Below the pieces are notes generated by a model. That model did not search any database. It was not told the origin of the DNA and saw only the letters and a list, made by a program, of their open reading frames with translations. Shown here piece by piece: positions 1 through 5,513 of a DNA stretch of 5,513 nt. This DNA is from Porticoccaceae bacterium. Lineage in GTDB: Bacteria; Pseudomonadota; Gammaproteobacteria; Pseudomonadales; Porticoccaceae. Position 1 is the first letter of the stretch; every line of letters starts with the position of its first letter. The DNA lies in NCBI GenBank assembly GCA_002720735.1, contig PBJN01000026.1, positions 11,508-17,020 on the forward strand, in the 5' to 3' direction. Position numbers and translations under genes: made by a program.

Positions 1-757
1 CAAAAACCTCCGACACCCACTTATAATTATAGCTACTGCAGATGAAGAATCCTCCATGCGGGGAGCCAGAGCCTTGGTGGCCGCAGGAACTCCGGTTGCT
101 CGCCGAGCGATTATAGGTGAACCAACAGGCATGCGCCCAGTATCGATGCACAAGGGTATCATGGTTGAAAAACTTGCCGTCACTGGGAGGTCAGGACACT
201 CAAGTAATCCATATCTAGGTCGTAACGCGATGGAAACAATGCATAAGATCATATCACAACTCATGGTACTTAGAGATCGTATGCGCCATCAGAAGCATCC
301 TGGCTTTGAAATCGACTATCCCACACTTAACTTGGGGTGTATTAGAGGTGGAGATAACGCTAATCGAATATGCGGACACTGTTTCCTTGCATTTGAAATC
401 AGACCATTACCAGGCATGAATATCGATCAGCTACAGTTTGACCTGGAAAGTGAGATCGCCAAGATTGCTGACGCTGATCGAGCAGAGTGGAATCTTGAGC
501 GCCTTTTAGTACCTCCTTTCAAAGCTAATGAAAACTCTGAAATGGTCTCTCTATGCGAAAAACTTACTGGACACACAAGTGGCTCAGTAGCATTTGCCAC
601 CGAAGCCCCATATTTTCAGGAGCTTGGGATGGATGTTGTCGTATTGGGAGCCGGAGATATCGAGGTTGCACATCAACCGAACGAACACCTCATGTTGGAC
701 AGAATTAATCCGAATGTCCAATTTTTATATGAACTTATTGGTCACTGTTGCTTATAA
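1..757 (+). CDS. argE: Acetylornithine deacetylase, C-terminal two thirds (5' end outside window)
   Basis: ArgE hydrolyses N2-acetyl-L-ornithine to ornithine and acetate in the cytoplasm, the deacetylation step of linear arginine synthesis. It is an M20-family di-zinc amidohydrolase. The reading frame is open from base 2, giving 251 visible residues against about 383 in E. coli ArgE, so roughly 130 N-terminal residues, including the first metal ligands, lie outside. Visible landmarks, numbered from the first complete codon: A-T-A-D-E-E at 11-16 (catalytic base Glu15 and metal ligand Glu16 by family knowledge), I-G-E-P-T around Glu40, the dimerisation-domain motif G-R-S-G-H-S-S at 62-68, Y-P-T-L-N-L-G, R-P-L-P-G-M, T-E-A-P, and the terminal metal histidine in A-H-Q-P (His224). 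The ATG at 56 is internal (the Met after D-E-E-S-S), not the start. The gene ends with TAA at 755-757 and is followed almost immediately by argA, suggesting an operon. DapE is the main related alternative, but the motif series follows ArgE closely. Confidence 0.93.
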   Translation, partial: KNLRHPLIIIATADEESSMRGARALVAAGTPVARRAIIGEPTGMRPVSMHKGIMVEKLAVTGRSGHSSNPYLGRNAMETMHKIISQLMVLRDRMRHQKHPGFEIDYPTLNLGCIRGGDNANRICGHCFLAFEIRPLPGMNIDQLQFDLESEIAKIADADRAEWNLERLLVPPFKANENSEMVSLCEKLTGHTSGSVAFATEAPYFQELGMDVVVLGAGDIEVAHQPNEHLMLDRINPNVQFLYELIGHCCL

Positions 758-759
758 TT

Positions 760-2091
760 ATGATTATGACATCAAAAAGTTATGTAAATCTTTTCCGTGA
801 GAGCGCGCCTTACATCCATGCTCATCGGGGTAAGACCTTTGTGATTGCTCTGACTGGAGAGGCCGTCGACGGTCCGAATCGTTTTAGTTTGTTGGCAGAC
901 ATCGCCGTACTTCATAGTATTGGTATTCGCATTATTCTCGTGCACGGCGCTCGTCCACAGATAGATAAACGTCTGAGCGAAGCAGGTTTTAGATCCACAT
1001 TCCACGAAGATGTTAGAATTTCTGATAACACAATGATGCCGTACATCGAAGAAGCGATAGGATCGATCCGATTACAGTTGGAGAAATTATTATCTATGGG
1101 GCTGCCTAATTCACCAGTGCTCGGCACTCAAATACGAGCTGTTAGCGGTAATTTTACTATTGCGAAGCCAGTTGGCGTTCGTGATGGGATTGATCACCTT
1201 TTCTGCGGCGAAGTCCGCCGCATAGACAAGGGTGCAATAGAATCTGCGCTCGATGGTGGTTGCGTTGTTATAATGCCGCCAATTGGATTTTCATCATCGG
1301 GTGAAGTCTTTAACCTCTCATACCAAGATTTAGCTTCCGAAGTGGCCTCTTTCATGAAGGCCGAGAAACTCATATTCATCAGCTCTCTCGATGGAGTTTA
1401 TATCGATGGTGCGCTACAAAAAAGACTGTCTCTTGCGACTTTGGCGCAGCTCATTGCCTGTGACAAAGTACAATCAGGGCTGGAAAGAAAAATTTTACAG
1501 TCAGCTTATAAATGCTGCTCTGAACAAGTTGCAAGAGTACACCTGATTACCGAAAAAACTGACGGAGCACTTCTGTCTGAGTTGTTTACCCGAGAAGGTG
1601 CCGGAACGCTGATATCAAAGGATAAATCGGAAACAATACGTCAAGCAAAGATTGAAGACATCGGGGGACTGCTTGAGCTAATTCAACCCCTTGAGCAGCG
1701 AGGGATTCTAGTTAAGCGCTCTCGCGAGCGACTAGAAGTAGAGATTGAACAGTTTTATGTCAGCATCCATCCTGAAGGCTTTATGCTTGGCTGCGCAGCA
1801 CTTTATCCTCTTAATGAGAATATGGGAGAGATTGCCTGTGTTGCCACGCACCCAGATTTTACCAAGCAGGGGACCGCTTCCCGCCTTTTGACCGTGATTG
1901 AGGAGAGAGCAAAACAACAATCTATAAGCAGCCTATTCGTATTGACTACACATGCAGCCCACTGGTTTCTTGAAAAAGGTTTTACCGAGTGCGGTCCGGA
2001 TCTATTGCCCGAAGATAAGAAATTATTGTACAACTACAAACGTAATTCTAAAGTCCTTTCAAAAAAAATGGATCTTCAATTCGCTGTGTAG
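760..2091 (+). CDS. argA: N-acetylglutamate synthase (AAK-like + GNAT)
   Basis: ArgA transfers acetyl from acetyl-CoA to L-glutamate, the first committed and normally arginine-inhibited step of arginine synthesis, in the cytoplasm. From the ATG at 760 the protein is 443 residues, the length I recall for E. coli ArgA. Residues about 10-270 form the amino-acid-kinase-like regulatory domain (H-R-G-K-T-F-V-I near 22-29, H-G-A-R-P-Q-I-D near 62-69, V-S-G-N-F near 128-132, R-R-I-D near 153-156). Residues about 290-425 form the catalytic GNAT domain ([23 protein letters not shown], the acetyl-CoA loop [24 protein letters not shown]). Candidate starts are TTG 748 (inside argE), ATG 760 and ATG 766. 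None has a clear Shine-Dalgarno sequence. I chose 760 because it lies 2 nt after the argE stop and gives the family length, but 766 is nearly as good. Coupling to argE translation is likely. The usual Gly-Gly after the first strand reads Thr-Gly. Confidence 0.95.
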   Translation: MIMTSKSYVNLFRESAPYIHAHRGKTFVIALTGEAVDGPNRFSLLADIAVLHSIGIRIILVHGARPQIDKRLSEAGFRSTFHEDVRISDNTMMPYIEEAIGSIRLQLEKLLSMGLPNSPVLGTQIRAVSGNFTIAKPVGVRDGIDHLFCGEVRRIDKGAIESALDGGCVVIMPPIGFSSSGEVFNLSYQDLASEVASFMKAEKLIFISSLDGVYIDGALQKRLSLATLAQLIACDKVQSGLERKILQSAYKCCSEQVARVHLITEKTDGALLSELFTREGAGTLISKDKSETIRQAKIEDIGGLLELIQPLEQRGILVKRSRERLEVEIEQFYVSIHPEGFMLGCAALYPLNENMGEIACVATHPDFTKQGTASRLLTVIEERAKQQSISSLFVLTTHAAHWFLEKGFTECGPDLLPEDKKLLYNYKRNSKVLSKKMDLQFAV

Positions 2092-2106
2092 CAAAATTGT
2101 AAATTC

Positions 2107-2115
2107 TGTTATCCT
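2107..2115 (+). promoter_or_regulatory. Possible extended -10 promoter element before ilvD
   Basis: TG-T-TATCCT at 2107-2115 matches the extended -10 pattern (TGn followed by a TATAAT-like hexamer with two mismatches), about 28 nt before the ilvD start. The hexamer at the expected -35 position (about 2087-2092) is poor. This could give ilvD some transcription independent of argA, but AT-rich spacers produce such matches by chance. No leader peptide or attenuator would fit in the 52-nt gap. Confidence 0.2.
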
Positions 2116-2133
2116 TCAGAAAATTTTTTTATC

Positions 2134-2137
2134 GGAG
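2134..2137 (+). promoter_or_regulatory. Ribosome-binding site fixing the ilvD start
   Basis: GGAG lies 6 nt upstream of the ATG at 2144. The encoded N-terminus from that ATG ([10 protein letters not shown]) matches the known IlvD N-terminus. The same frame is open back to an ATG at 1952 inside argA, but the added residues resemble no IlvD sequence, so this site sets the true start. Confidence 0.8.
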
Positions 2138-2143
2138 CATCAG

Positions 2144-3976
2144 ATGCCAAGGTATCGTTCTCATACAACAACGCAAGGCAGAAATATGGCGGGAGCAAGA
2201 GCCTTGTGGCGCGCAACCGGGATGACAGATGAAGATTTTCAAAAACCTTTGATAGCAATTGCTAATTCCTACACCCAATTTGTACCCGGACATGTCCATT
2301 TAAAGGACATGGGAGATCTAGTTGCTGCTGAAATCGCGGTGGCTGGCGGTATTGCCCGAGAATTCCACACTATCGCGGTGGACGATGGCATTGCTATGGG
2401 TCACGACGGGATGCTTTACTCATTGCCATCAAGAGACGTTATTGCCGATTCTGTCGAGTATATGGTAAATGCCCACTGCGCTGACGCGCTTGTTTGTATT
2501 TCGAACTGTGACAAGATTACACCGGGCATGCTAATGGCCGCCATGCGATTGAACATTCCCGCTATTTTTGTCTCAGGAGGACCCATGGAAGCTGGTAAAA
2601 CAAAGCTTTCAGAGCACTCTCTTGACCTTATAGATGCGATGGTCATCGCAGCAGACGAAGCGGCAAGTGACGACACCGTCGCCGAGTATGAGCGTTCCGC
2701 CTGCCCTACTTGTGGATCCTGTTCCGGGATGTTCACTGCGAACTCAATGAACTGTCTTACCGAGGCGCTCGGCCTCTCTCTTCCAGGAAATGGAACTACG
2801 CTGGCAACTCACTCCGACAGGCGACAACTATTTCAACATGCGGGACGAACCATTGTCTCTCTAGCCCGCCAACATTATGAGAAAAACGATTATAGCGTTC
2901 TCCCACGTTCAATCGCATGTTTCGAGGCATTTGAAAACGCAATGTCCCTCGACATAGCGATGGGTGGTTCCACAAACACAATCCTACATCTACTTGCAGC
3001 TGCCCAAGAGGCGAAAATAAACTTCGACCTTCATGATATAGATCGGCTATCACGCAAAGTACCATTGTTATGTAAAGTAGCCCCCAGCACTCCCGAGTAT
3101 CATGTTGAGGACGTCCATCGCGCTGGAGGTGTAATGGCCATACTTGGAGAACTCGATCGCGCCTCCCTAATTCATAACCAACTGCCGACTGTGCACTCTC
3201 AAACGCTTAGCGAGGCACTCGCCAAATGGGATATAGCTGCAAATGCAAATGATGAGGTCAGGAAATTTTATAAGGCCGGTCCCGCTGGAATCCCAACTCA
3301 AACGGCGTTTAGCCAAAGCACACGGTGGCCATCGCTCGATCTAAACCGTGTAGAAGGTTGTGTGAGAGATTACGAGCATGCTTTTAGCTCAGAGGGCGGT
3401 TTGGCTGTTCTATTTGGTAATATTGCCGAAGACGGATGTGTGGTGAAAACTTCTGGGGTAGATGAATCAATACTTTTCTTTGAAGGCCCAGCCTTTGTGA
3501 CTGAAAGTCAAGACGCCGCAGTAGAAGCCATCTTAGAAGATAAAGTATCACCTGGAGATGTCATAATTGTAAGATATGAGGGACCTCGTGGGGGCCCGGG
3601 TATGCAGGAAATGTTGTACCCAACCAGTTATATTAAAGCAAAAGACCTCGGAAAGGCTTGCGCATTAATTACTGACGGTAGGTTTTCCGGCGGCACTTCA
3701 GGACTTTCTATCGGCCATGTTTCTCCAGAGGCTGGAGCGGGCGGCAACATAGCGCTCATTCAGCATGGTGACATAGTTTGTATAGATATCCCTAACCGAA
3801 GCATAAATGTTATAGTGAGTGACGCGGAGCTTTTAAGTCGAAGGAAAGCACAAGAATCAATAGGCTGGCGTCCATCAGAGCATCGACCCAGATCAGTTTC
3901 TGCTGCGTTAAAAGCTTATGCCAAACTCGCCACAAGCGCCGACAAGGGGGCTGTGAGAGATCTTTCTCAGCTTTGA
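2144..3976 (+). CDS. ilvD: Dihydroxy-acid dehydratase
   Basis: IlvD dehydrates 2,3-dihydroxy-3-methylbutanoate and 2,3-dihydroxy-3-methylpentanoate to 2-oxoisovalerate and 2-oxo-3-methylvalerate, the penultimate step to valine and isoleucine and a source for leucine and pantothenate. It is a cytoplasmic Fe-S enzyme. The ORF encodes 610 residues (E. coli about 616). Landmarks: V-D-D-G-I-A-M-G-H near 79-87, the first ilvD/edd signature N-C-D-K-I-T-P-G with Cys122 and the lysine (Lys124) that is carbamylated in studied members, [12 protein letters not shown] with Cys187, Cys190 and Cys193, G-G-S-T-N-T near 274-279, [10 protein letters not shown] near 478-487, and the second signature [10 protein letters not shown] at 511-520 with the proposed catalytic serine. 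No cysteine is present in the [10 protein letters not shown] segment (41-50), as in the E. coli 4Fe-4S type. It lies 52 nt after argA in the same orientation, with its own GGAG ribosome-binding site. Confidence 0.97.
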   Translation: MPRYRSHTTTQGRNMAGARALWRATGMTDEDFQKPLIAIANSYTQFVPGHVHLKDMGDLVAAEIAVAGGIAREFHTIAVDDGIAMGHDGMLYSLPSRDVIADSVEYMVNAHCADALVCISNCDKITPGMLMAAMRLNIPAIFVSGGPMEAGKTKLSEHSLDLIDAMVIAADEAASDDTVAEYERSACPTCGSCSGMFTANSMNCLTEALGLSLPGNGTTLATHSDRRQLFQHAGRTIVSLARQHYEKNDYSVLPRSIACFEAFENAMSLDIAMGGSTNTILHLLAAAQEAKINFDLHDIDRLSRKVPLLCKVAPSTPEYHVEDVHRAGGVMAILGELDRASLIHNQLPTVHSQTLSEALAKWDIAANANDEVRKFYKAGPAGIPTQTAFSQSTRWPSLDLNRVEGCVRDYEHAFSSEGGLAVLFGNIAEDGCVVKTSGVDESILFFEGPAFVTESQDAAVEAILEDKVSPGDVIIVRYEGPRGGPGMQEMLYPTSYIKAKDLGKACALITDGRFSGGTSGLSIGHVSPEAGAGGNIALIQHGDIVCIDIPNRSINVIVSDAELLSRRKAQESIGWRPSEHRPRSVSAALKAYAKLATSADKGAVRDLSQL

Positions 3977-3979
3977 GGT

Positions 3980-4030
3980 GTTTTTTGCGAATACTCCCAA
4001 AAAGGGTAGCATTTAATCCGTGCAAAAAAC
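3980..4030. repeat. Inverted repeat (9-bp arms) in convergent intergenic region
   Basis: GTTTTTTGC at 3980-3988 is the exact reverse complement of GCAAAAAAC at 4022-4030, with a 33-nt spacer. It begins 4 nt after the ilvD stop, between two convergent genes, where a bidirectional terminator would be expected. The stem is mostly A-T and is not followed by a clean U-tract outside the arm on either strand, so it is not a canonical intrinsic terminator. On the + strand a GTTTGTTTTTG stretch follows about 7 nt later. Confidence 0.35.
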
Positions 4031-4076
4031 CACACAGTTTGTTTTTGACACTCAACGGCTGGCAGAAGATGGGAGT
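3993..4076. repeat. Second inverted repeat (7-bp arms), ends at TPR gene stop
   Basis: ACTCCCA at 3993-3999 is the exact reverse complement of TGGGAGT at 4070-4076, the last 7 bases before the stop codon of the minus-strand TPR gene. The 70-nt spacer is long. The arms interleave with the 9-bp inverted repeat at 3980-4030, so both cannot form as simple hairpins in one transcript. A role in mRNA 3'-end formation is possible, and chance is also a reasonable explanation. Confidence 0.25.
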
Positions 4077-5441
4077 CTAAGCCTTTCCGCACGCACGAAT
4101 TTTCAAACCAACATCTCTAAGTTTTTGTAACCTAGAACCCTCACTTTCAGAGAACTTGATCCACTGTCTAGGGTATTTCATCGCCTTCTTATCTTTTGCA
4201 TTTTTTAGCGATTTCTTGAATGCACTAATCGCATCGTTAAAGCAGTTAAGGTTTACTAGTGCATTTCCCATCACTAAATAATTAGTGTCAGGGCGTTTAA
4301 CCCCTCCCTTCCGAGAGGCTCGAGTCGCCGCTCTGTAAGCATCCTTATCTCTTCCTAAATCGAGATAAATACCTGCAAGCCGGGCCTGTAAATTACCCGT
4401 GTCCGCCTTTTCTGAAGCAGCCTCAAGAGCTGACACTGCCGAATCAAGATCTCTGGCCTGATACCATGCAGTTCCCAGGACTTCAAGATTTTTGGATGAG
4501 CGCTCCACGTAACCATCTTGCATTCCTTTATTAATGATCTTAGCAGCACGATATGGCACCTCGGCACCAAGGTACATGTATGCCATACTCATCACTTCGC
4601 TTTCCTTATTTAACTGGTCATTCAAATAGATTAGCTCAGTGCTCACGAGCCGATCCATCTCGCGCTCACGCTCACCGTACATACCTCCAAGCTGCTTCCA
4701 ATATGTCCATTTGGGATAGTGCTTCACCAGCTTTTCCAAAATTTTAATCACTGTCGGGTAATCGCTCTTCTCGTAATAAAGCACGCGTTGTAACCCCCAA
4801 AAACGCTCTTTCGGCAAGATTCCCTTCGACTCCTGGTCTGCGATAGCCATCTCAACTGCAACCAGCGCATCAGCCTTTCGCTCCAGTTGATAGTATATTT
4901 GTGCCATAAAATATCTTTGGTCCGCTCCAATGATTGTAGCCTCCGCCAGCCACGCCTCAAGCTGAAATGCCGCATTCTTGTAATCTTCCTCAGCTGCATA
5001 TAATTGCGCAAGTGTATATCGAACGTCTAACCGAACTTCTGGAGGAGTGCCGATTCCCTCAACTACCTTAAGATACGCCTTGATTGCATTTGGAAAATCA
5101 TCAAGCGAAAAATAAACATAAGCAGAAAACTGCCAAATCTGGGTCTGCTCATAGTCGCTCTTACAGGTCTTGCTGCTAGCTTCCACATCCTGTAACGCCT
5201 TTAACGACTCGGCCCACAACTCCTCCTCAAGAGTAACCTGTATCTTCTCGAGAGCCTTTGCGCATTTAGCCCCCACAGACTCTCGCTTACGTGTTTGAAC
5301 ATCCTTATATTTTTTCTCCGTCTTCTTATCTTCTGAATAAACCGAACTGACAAAAGAAAACTCGGGTCTTACCACCGAAATTACACACGAAAGTGCAAAT
5401 GCCGAAACCAAAATCAAAAATCTTATTACACAAAACTTCAT
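4077..5441 (-). CDS. Exported TPR protein, probably of a TonB-cluster operon
   Basis: This 454-residue protein has an N-terminal export segment: Lys2, a hydrophobic core at about 5-24, then a less hydrophobic stretch to V-Y-S-E near 34-37. It could be a long signal peptide cut near residue 36 or an uncleaved anchor. A-L-S-C at 16-19 is a poor lipobox. After a charged linker (37-55) the rest is helical hairpins typical of tetratricopeptide repeats, clearest at about 100-130, 138-170, 173-203, 212-242, 317-345, 348-378 and 386-416. The tail Q-W-I-K-F-S-E-S-E with a following arginine and leucine resembles, from memory, TPR proteins encoded at the end of gammaproteobacterial TonB/ExbB/ExbD clusters. 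That fits the upstream TonB-like tail, 9 nt away. It is probably a periplasmic or membrane-attached scaffold for that system; partner and cargo cannot be read from sequence. An AGGGG ribosome-binding site supports the start, and the stop is TAG. Confidence 0.85.
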   Translation of the reverse strand: MKFCVIRFLILVSAFALSCVISVVRPEFSFVSSVYSEDKKTEKKYKDVQTRKRESVGAKCAKALEKIQVTLEEELWAESLKALQDVEASSKTCKSDYEQTQIWQFSAYVYFSLDDFPNAIKAYLKVVEGIGTPPEVRLDVRYTLAQLYAAEEDYKNAAFQLEAWLAEATIIGADQRYFMAQIYYQLERKADALVAVEMAIADQESKGILPKERFWGLQRVLYYEKSDYPTVIKILEKLVKHYPKWTYWKQLGGMYGEREREMDRLVSTELIYLNDQLNKESEVMSMAYMYLGAEVPYRAAKIINKGMQDGYVERSSKNLEVLGTAWYQARDLDSAVSALEAASEKADTGNLQARLAGIYLDLGRDKDAYRAATRASRKGGVKRPDTNYLVMGNALVNLNCFNDAISAFKKSLKNAKDKKAMKYPRQWIKFSESEGSRLQKLRDVGLKIRACGKA

Positions 5442-5447
5442 GCAAAT

Positions 5448-5452
5448 CCCCT
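5448..5452 (-). promoter_or_regulatory. Ribosome-binding site of TPR gene, overlapping upstream stop
   Basis: On the minus strand AGGGG lies 6 nt before the ATG (5441-5439) and shares bases with the TAG stop (5453-5451) of the preceding gene. This strongly supports the chosen start and suggests that translation of the TPR gene is coupled to the upstream gene. Confidence 0.8.
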
Positions 5453-5513
5453 ATTTCTGCATCTGGAACGTAAACTTGTACATCACACCGGATACTTCTT
5501 CAGGTACCCCGTC
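5451..5513 (-). CDS. C-terminal fragment of a probable TonB-family energy transducer
   Basis: Twenty codons read leftward from the window edge and end in TAG at 5453-5451. They encode a small-residue turn, then G-V-M-Y-K-F-T-F-Q-M-Q-K. TonB C-terminal domains commonly end in such a strand: a G/P-rich loop followed by alternating aromatic and polar residues ending in an F-x-F-type strand. In the intact protein this domain would contact the TonB box of outer-membrane transporters and pass on proton-motive energy from ExbB/ExbD. The assignment rests on this short strand and on the downstream TPR gene, whose family often follows tonB, so it is tentative. Most of the gene lies beyond the right edge. 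The reading frame is supported because its stop sits exactly at the ribosome-binding site of the next gene. Confidence 0.5.
   Translation of the reverse strand, partial: DGVPEEVSGVMYKFTFQMQK

Noticed and set aside
21..30. TTATAATTAT occurs here and again at 752-761
   Set aside because: It is a short AT-only match. The first copy encodes conserved hydrophobic residues of ArgE (L-I-I-I), so chance plus coding constraint explains it.
594..800. 68-codon plus-strand frame overlapping the argE-argA junction
   Set aside because: It is out of frame with both well-conserved genes, and its translation shows no conserved pattern.
1952..2143. In-frame upstream extension of ilvD starting within argA
   Set aside because: The extra 64 residues have no IlvD-like features and overlap the conserved end of argA. 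The ATG at 2144 has a GGAG site and the correct family N-terminus.
2116..2143. T-run at 2124-2130 as an argA terminator
   Set aside because: No stable hairpin precedes the T-run, and the next gene in the same orientation begins at once.
2416..2736. 106-codon open frame on the minus strand inside ilvD
   Set aside because: It lies wholly antisense to the conserved Fe-S region of ilvD, shows no recognisable domain and has no supporting ribosome site. It reflects codon bias of the real gene.
3810..4055. 81-codon minus-strand open frame spanning the ilvD 3' end and part of the intergenic gap
   Set aside because: Most of it is antisense to ilvD, the product resembles nothing, and it is better explained as a shadow frame. 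A small protein cannot be fully excluded but nothing supports one.
5385..5387. Cys19 (A-L-S-C) of the TPR protein as a lipoprotein attachment site
   Set aside because: The -3 and -2 residues (Ala, Leu) do not fit the lipobox, and the hydrophobic stretch continues past the cysteine to about residue 24, which is unlike a lipoprotein signal.

Overview
The window looks like ordinary chromosomal DNA of moderate GC from a gammaproteobacterium. The main evidence is a full-length, E. coli-type fused N-acetylglutamate synthase (ArgA: amino-acid-kinase-like domain plus GNAT domain), an ArgE-type acetylornithine deacetylase, and an IlvD that follows the E. coli protein nearly residue for residue through its main motifs. 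The genus cannot be told from the sequence.

Layout. The + strand, 1-3976, carries three closely spaced biosynthetic genes: the 3' two thirds of argE (open at the left edge), argA starting about 2 nt after the argE stop, and ilvD about 52 nt after argA. A 100-nt convergent intergenic region (3977-4076) follows. It contains two mutually incompatible inverted repeats but no textbook terminator. The - strand, 5513-4077, carries the last 20 codons of a gene whose C-terminus resembles a TonB energy transducer, then a 454-residue exported tetratricopeptide-repeat (TPR) protein. The TPR gene's ribosome-binding site overlaps the stop codon of the upstream gene.

How the genes work together. ArgA makes N-acetylglutamate, the first step of arginine synthesis. 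ArgE removes the acetyl group from N-acetylornithine later in the same linear (non-recycling) pathway, so argE-argA pairs the entry and exit of the acetylated branch. IlvD makes the 2-oxoacid precursors of valine, isoleucine, leucine and pantothenate. Its close spacing may mean shared transcription, but it has its own good ribosome-binding site. The minus-strand pair is a separate functional block, probably the distal end of a TonB/ExbB/ExbD-type outer-membrane energisation operon that continues beyond the right edge.

I saw no mobile element, CRISPR array, tRNA, rRNA or clear regulatory RNA, and no convincing undescribed system. The items most worth a second look are the TonB-tail/TPR pair, the non-standard argA start region, and the inverted repeats between the two convergent blocks.
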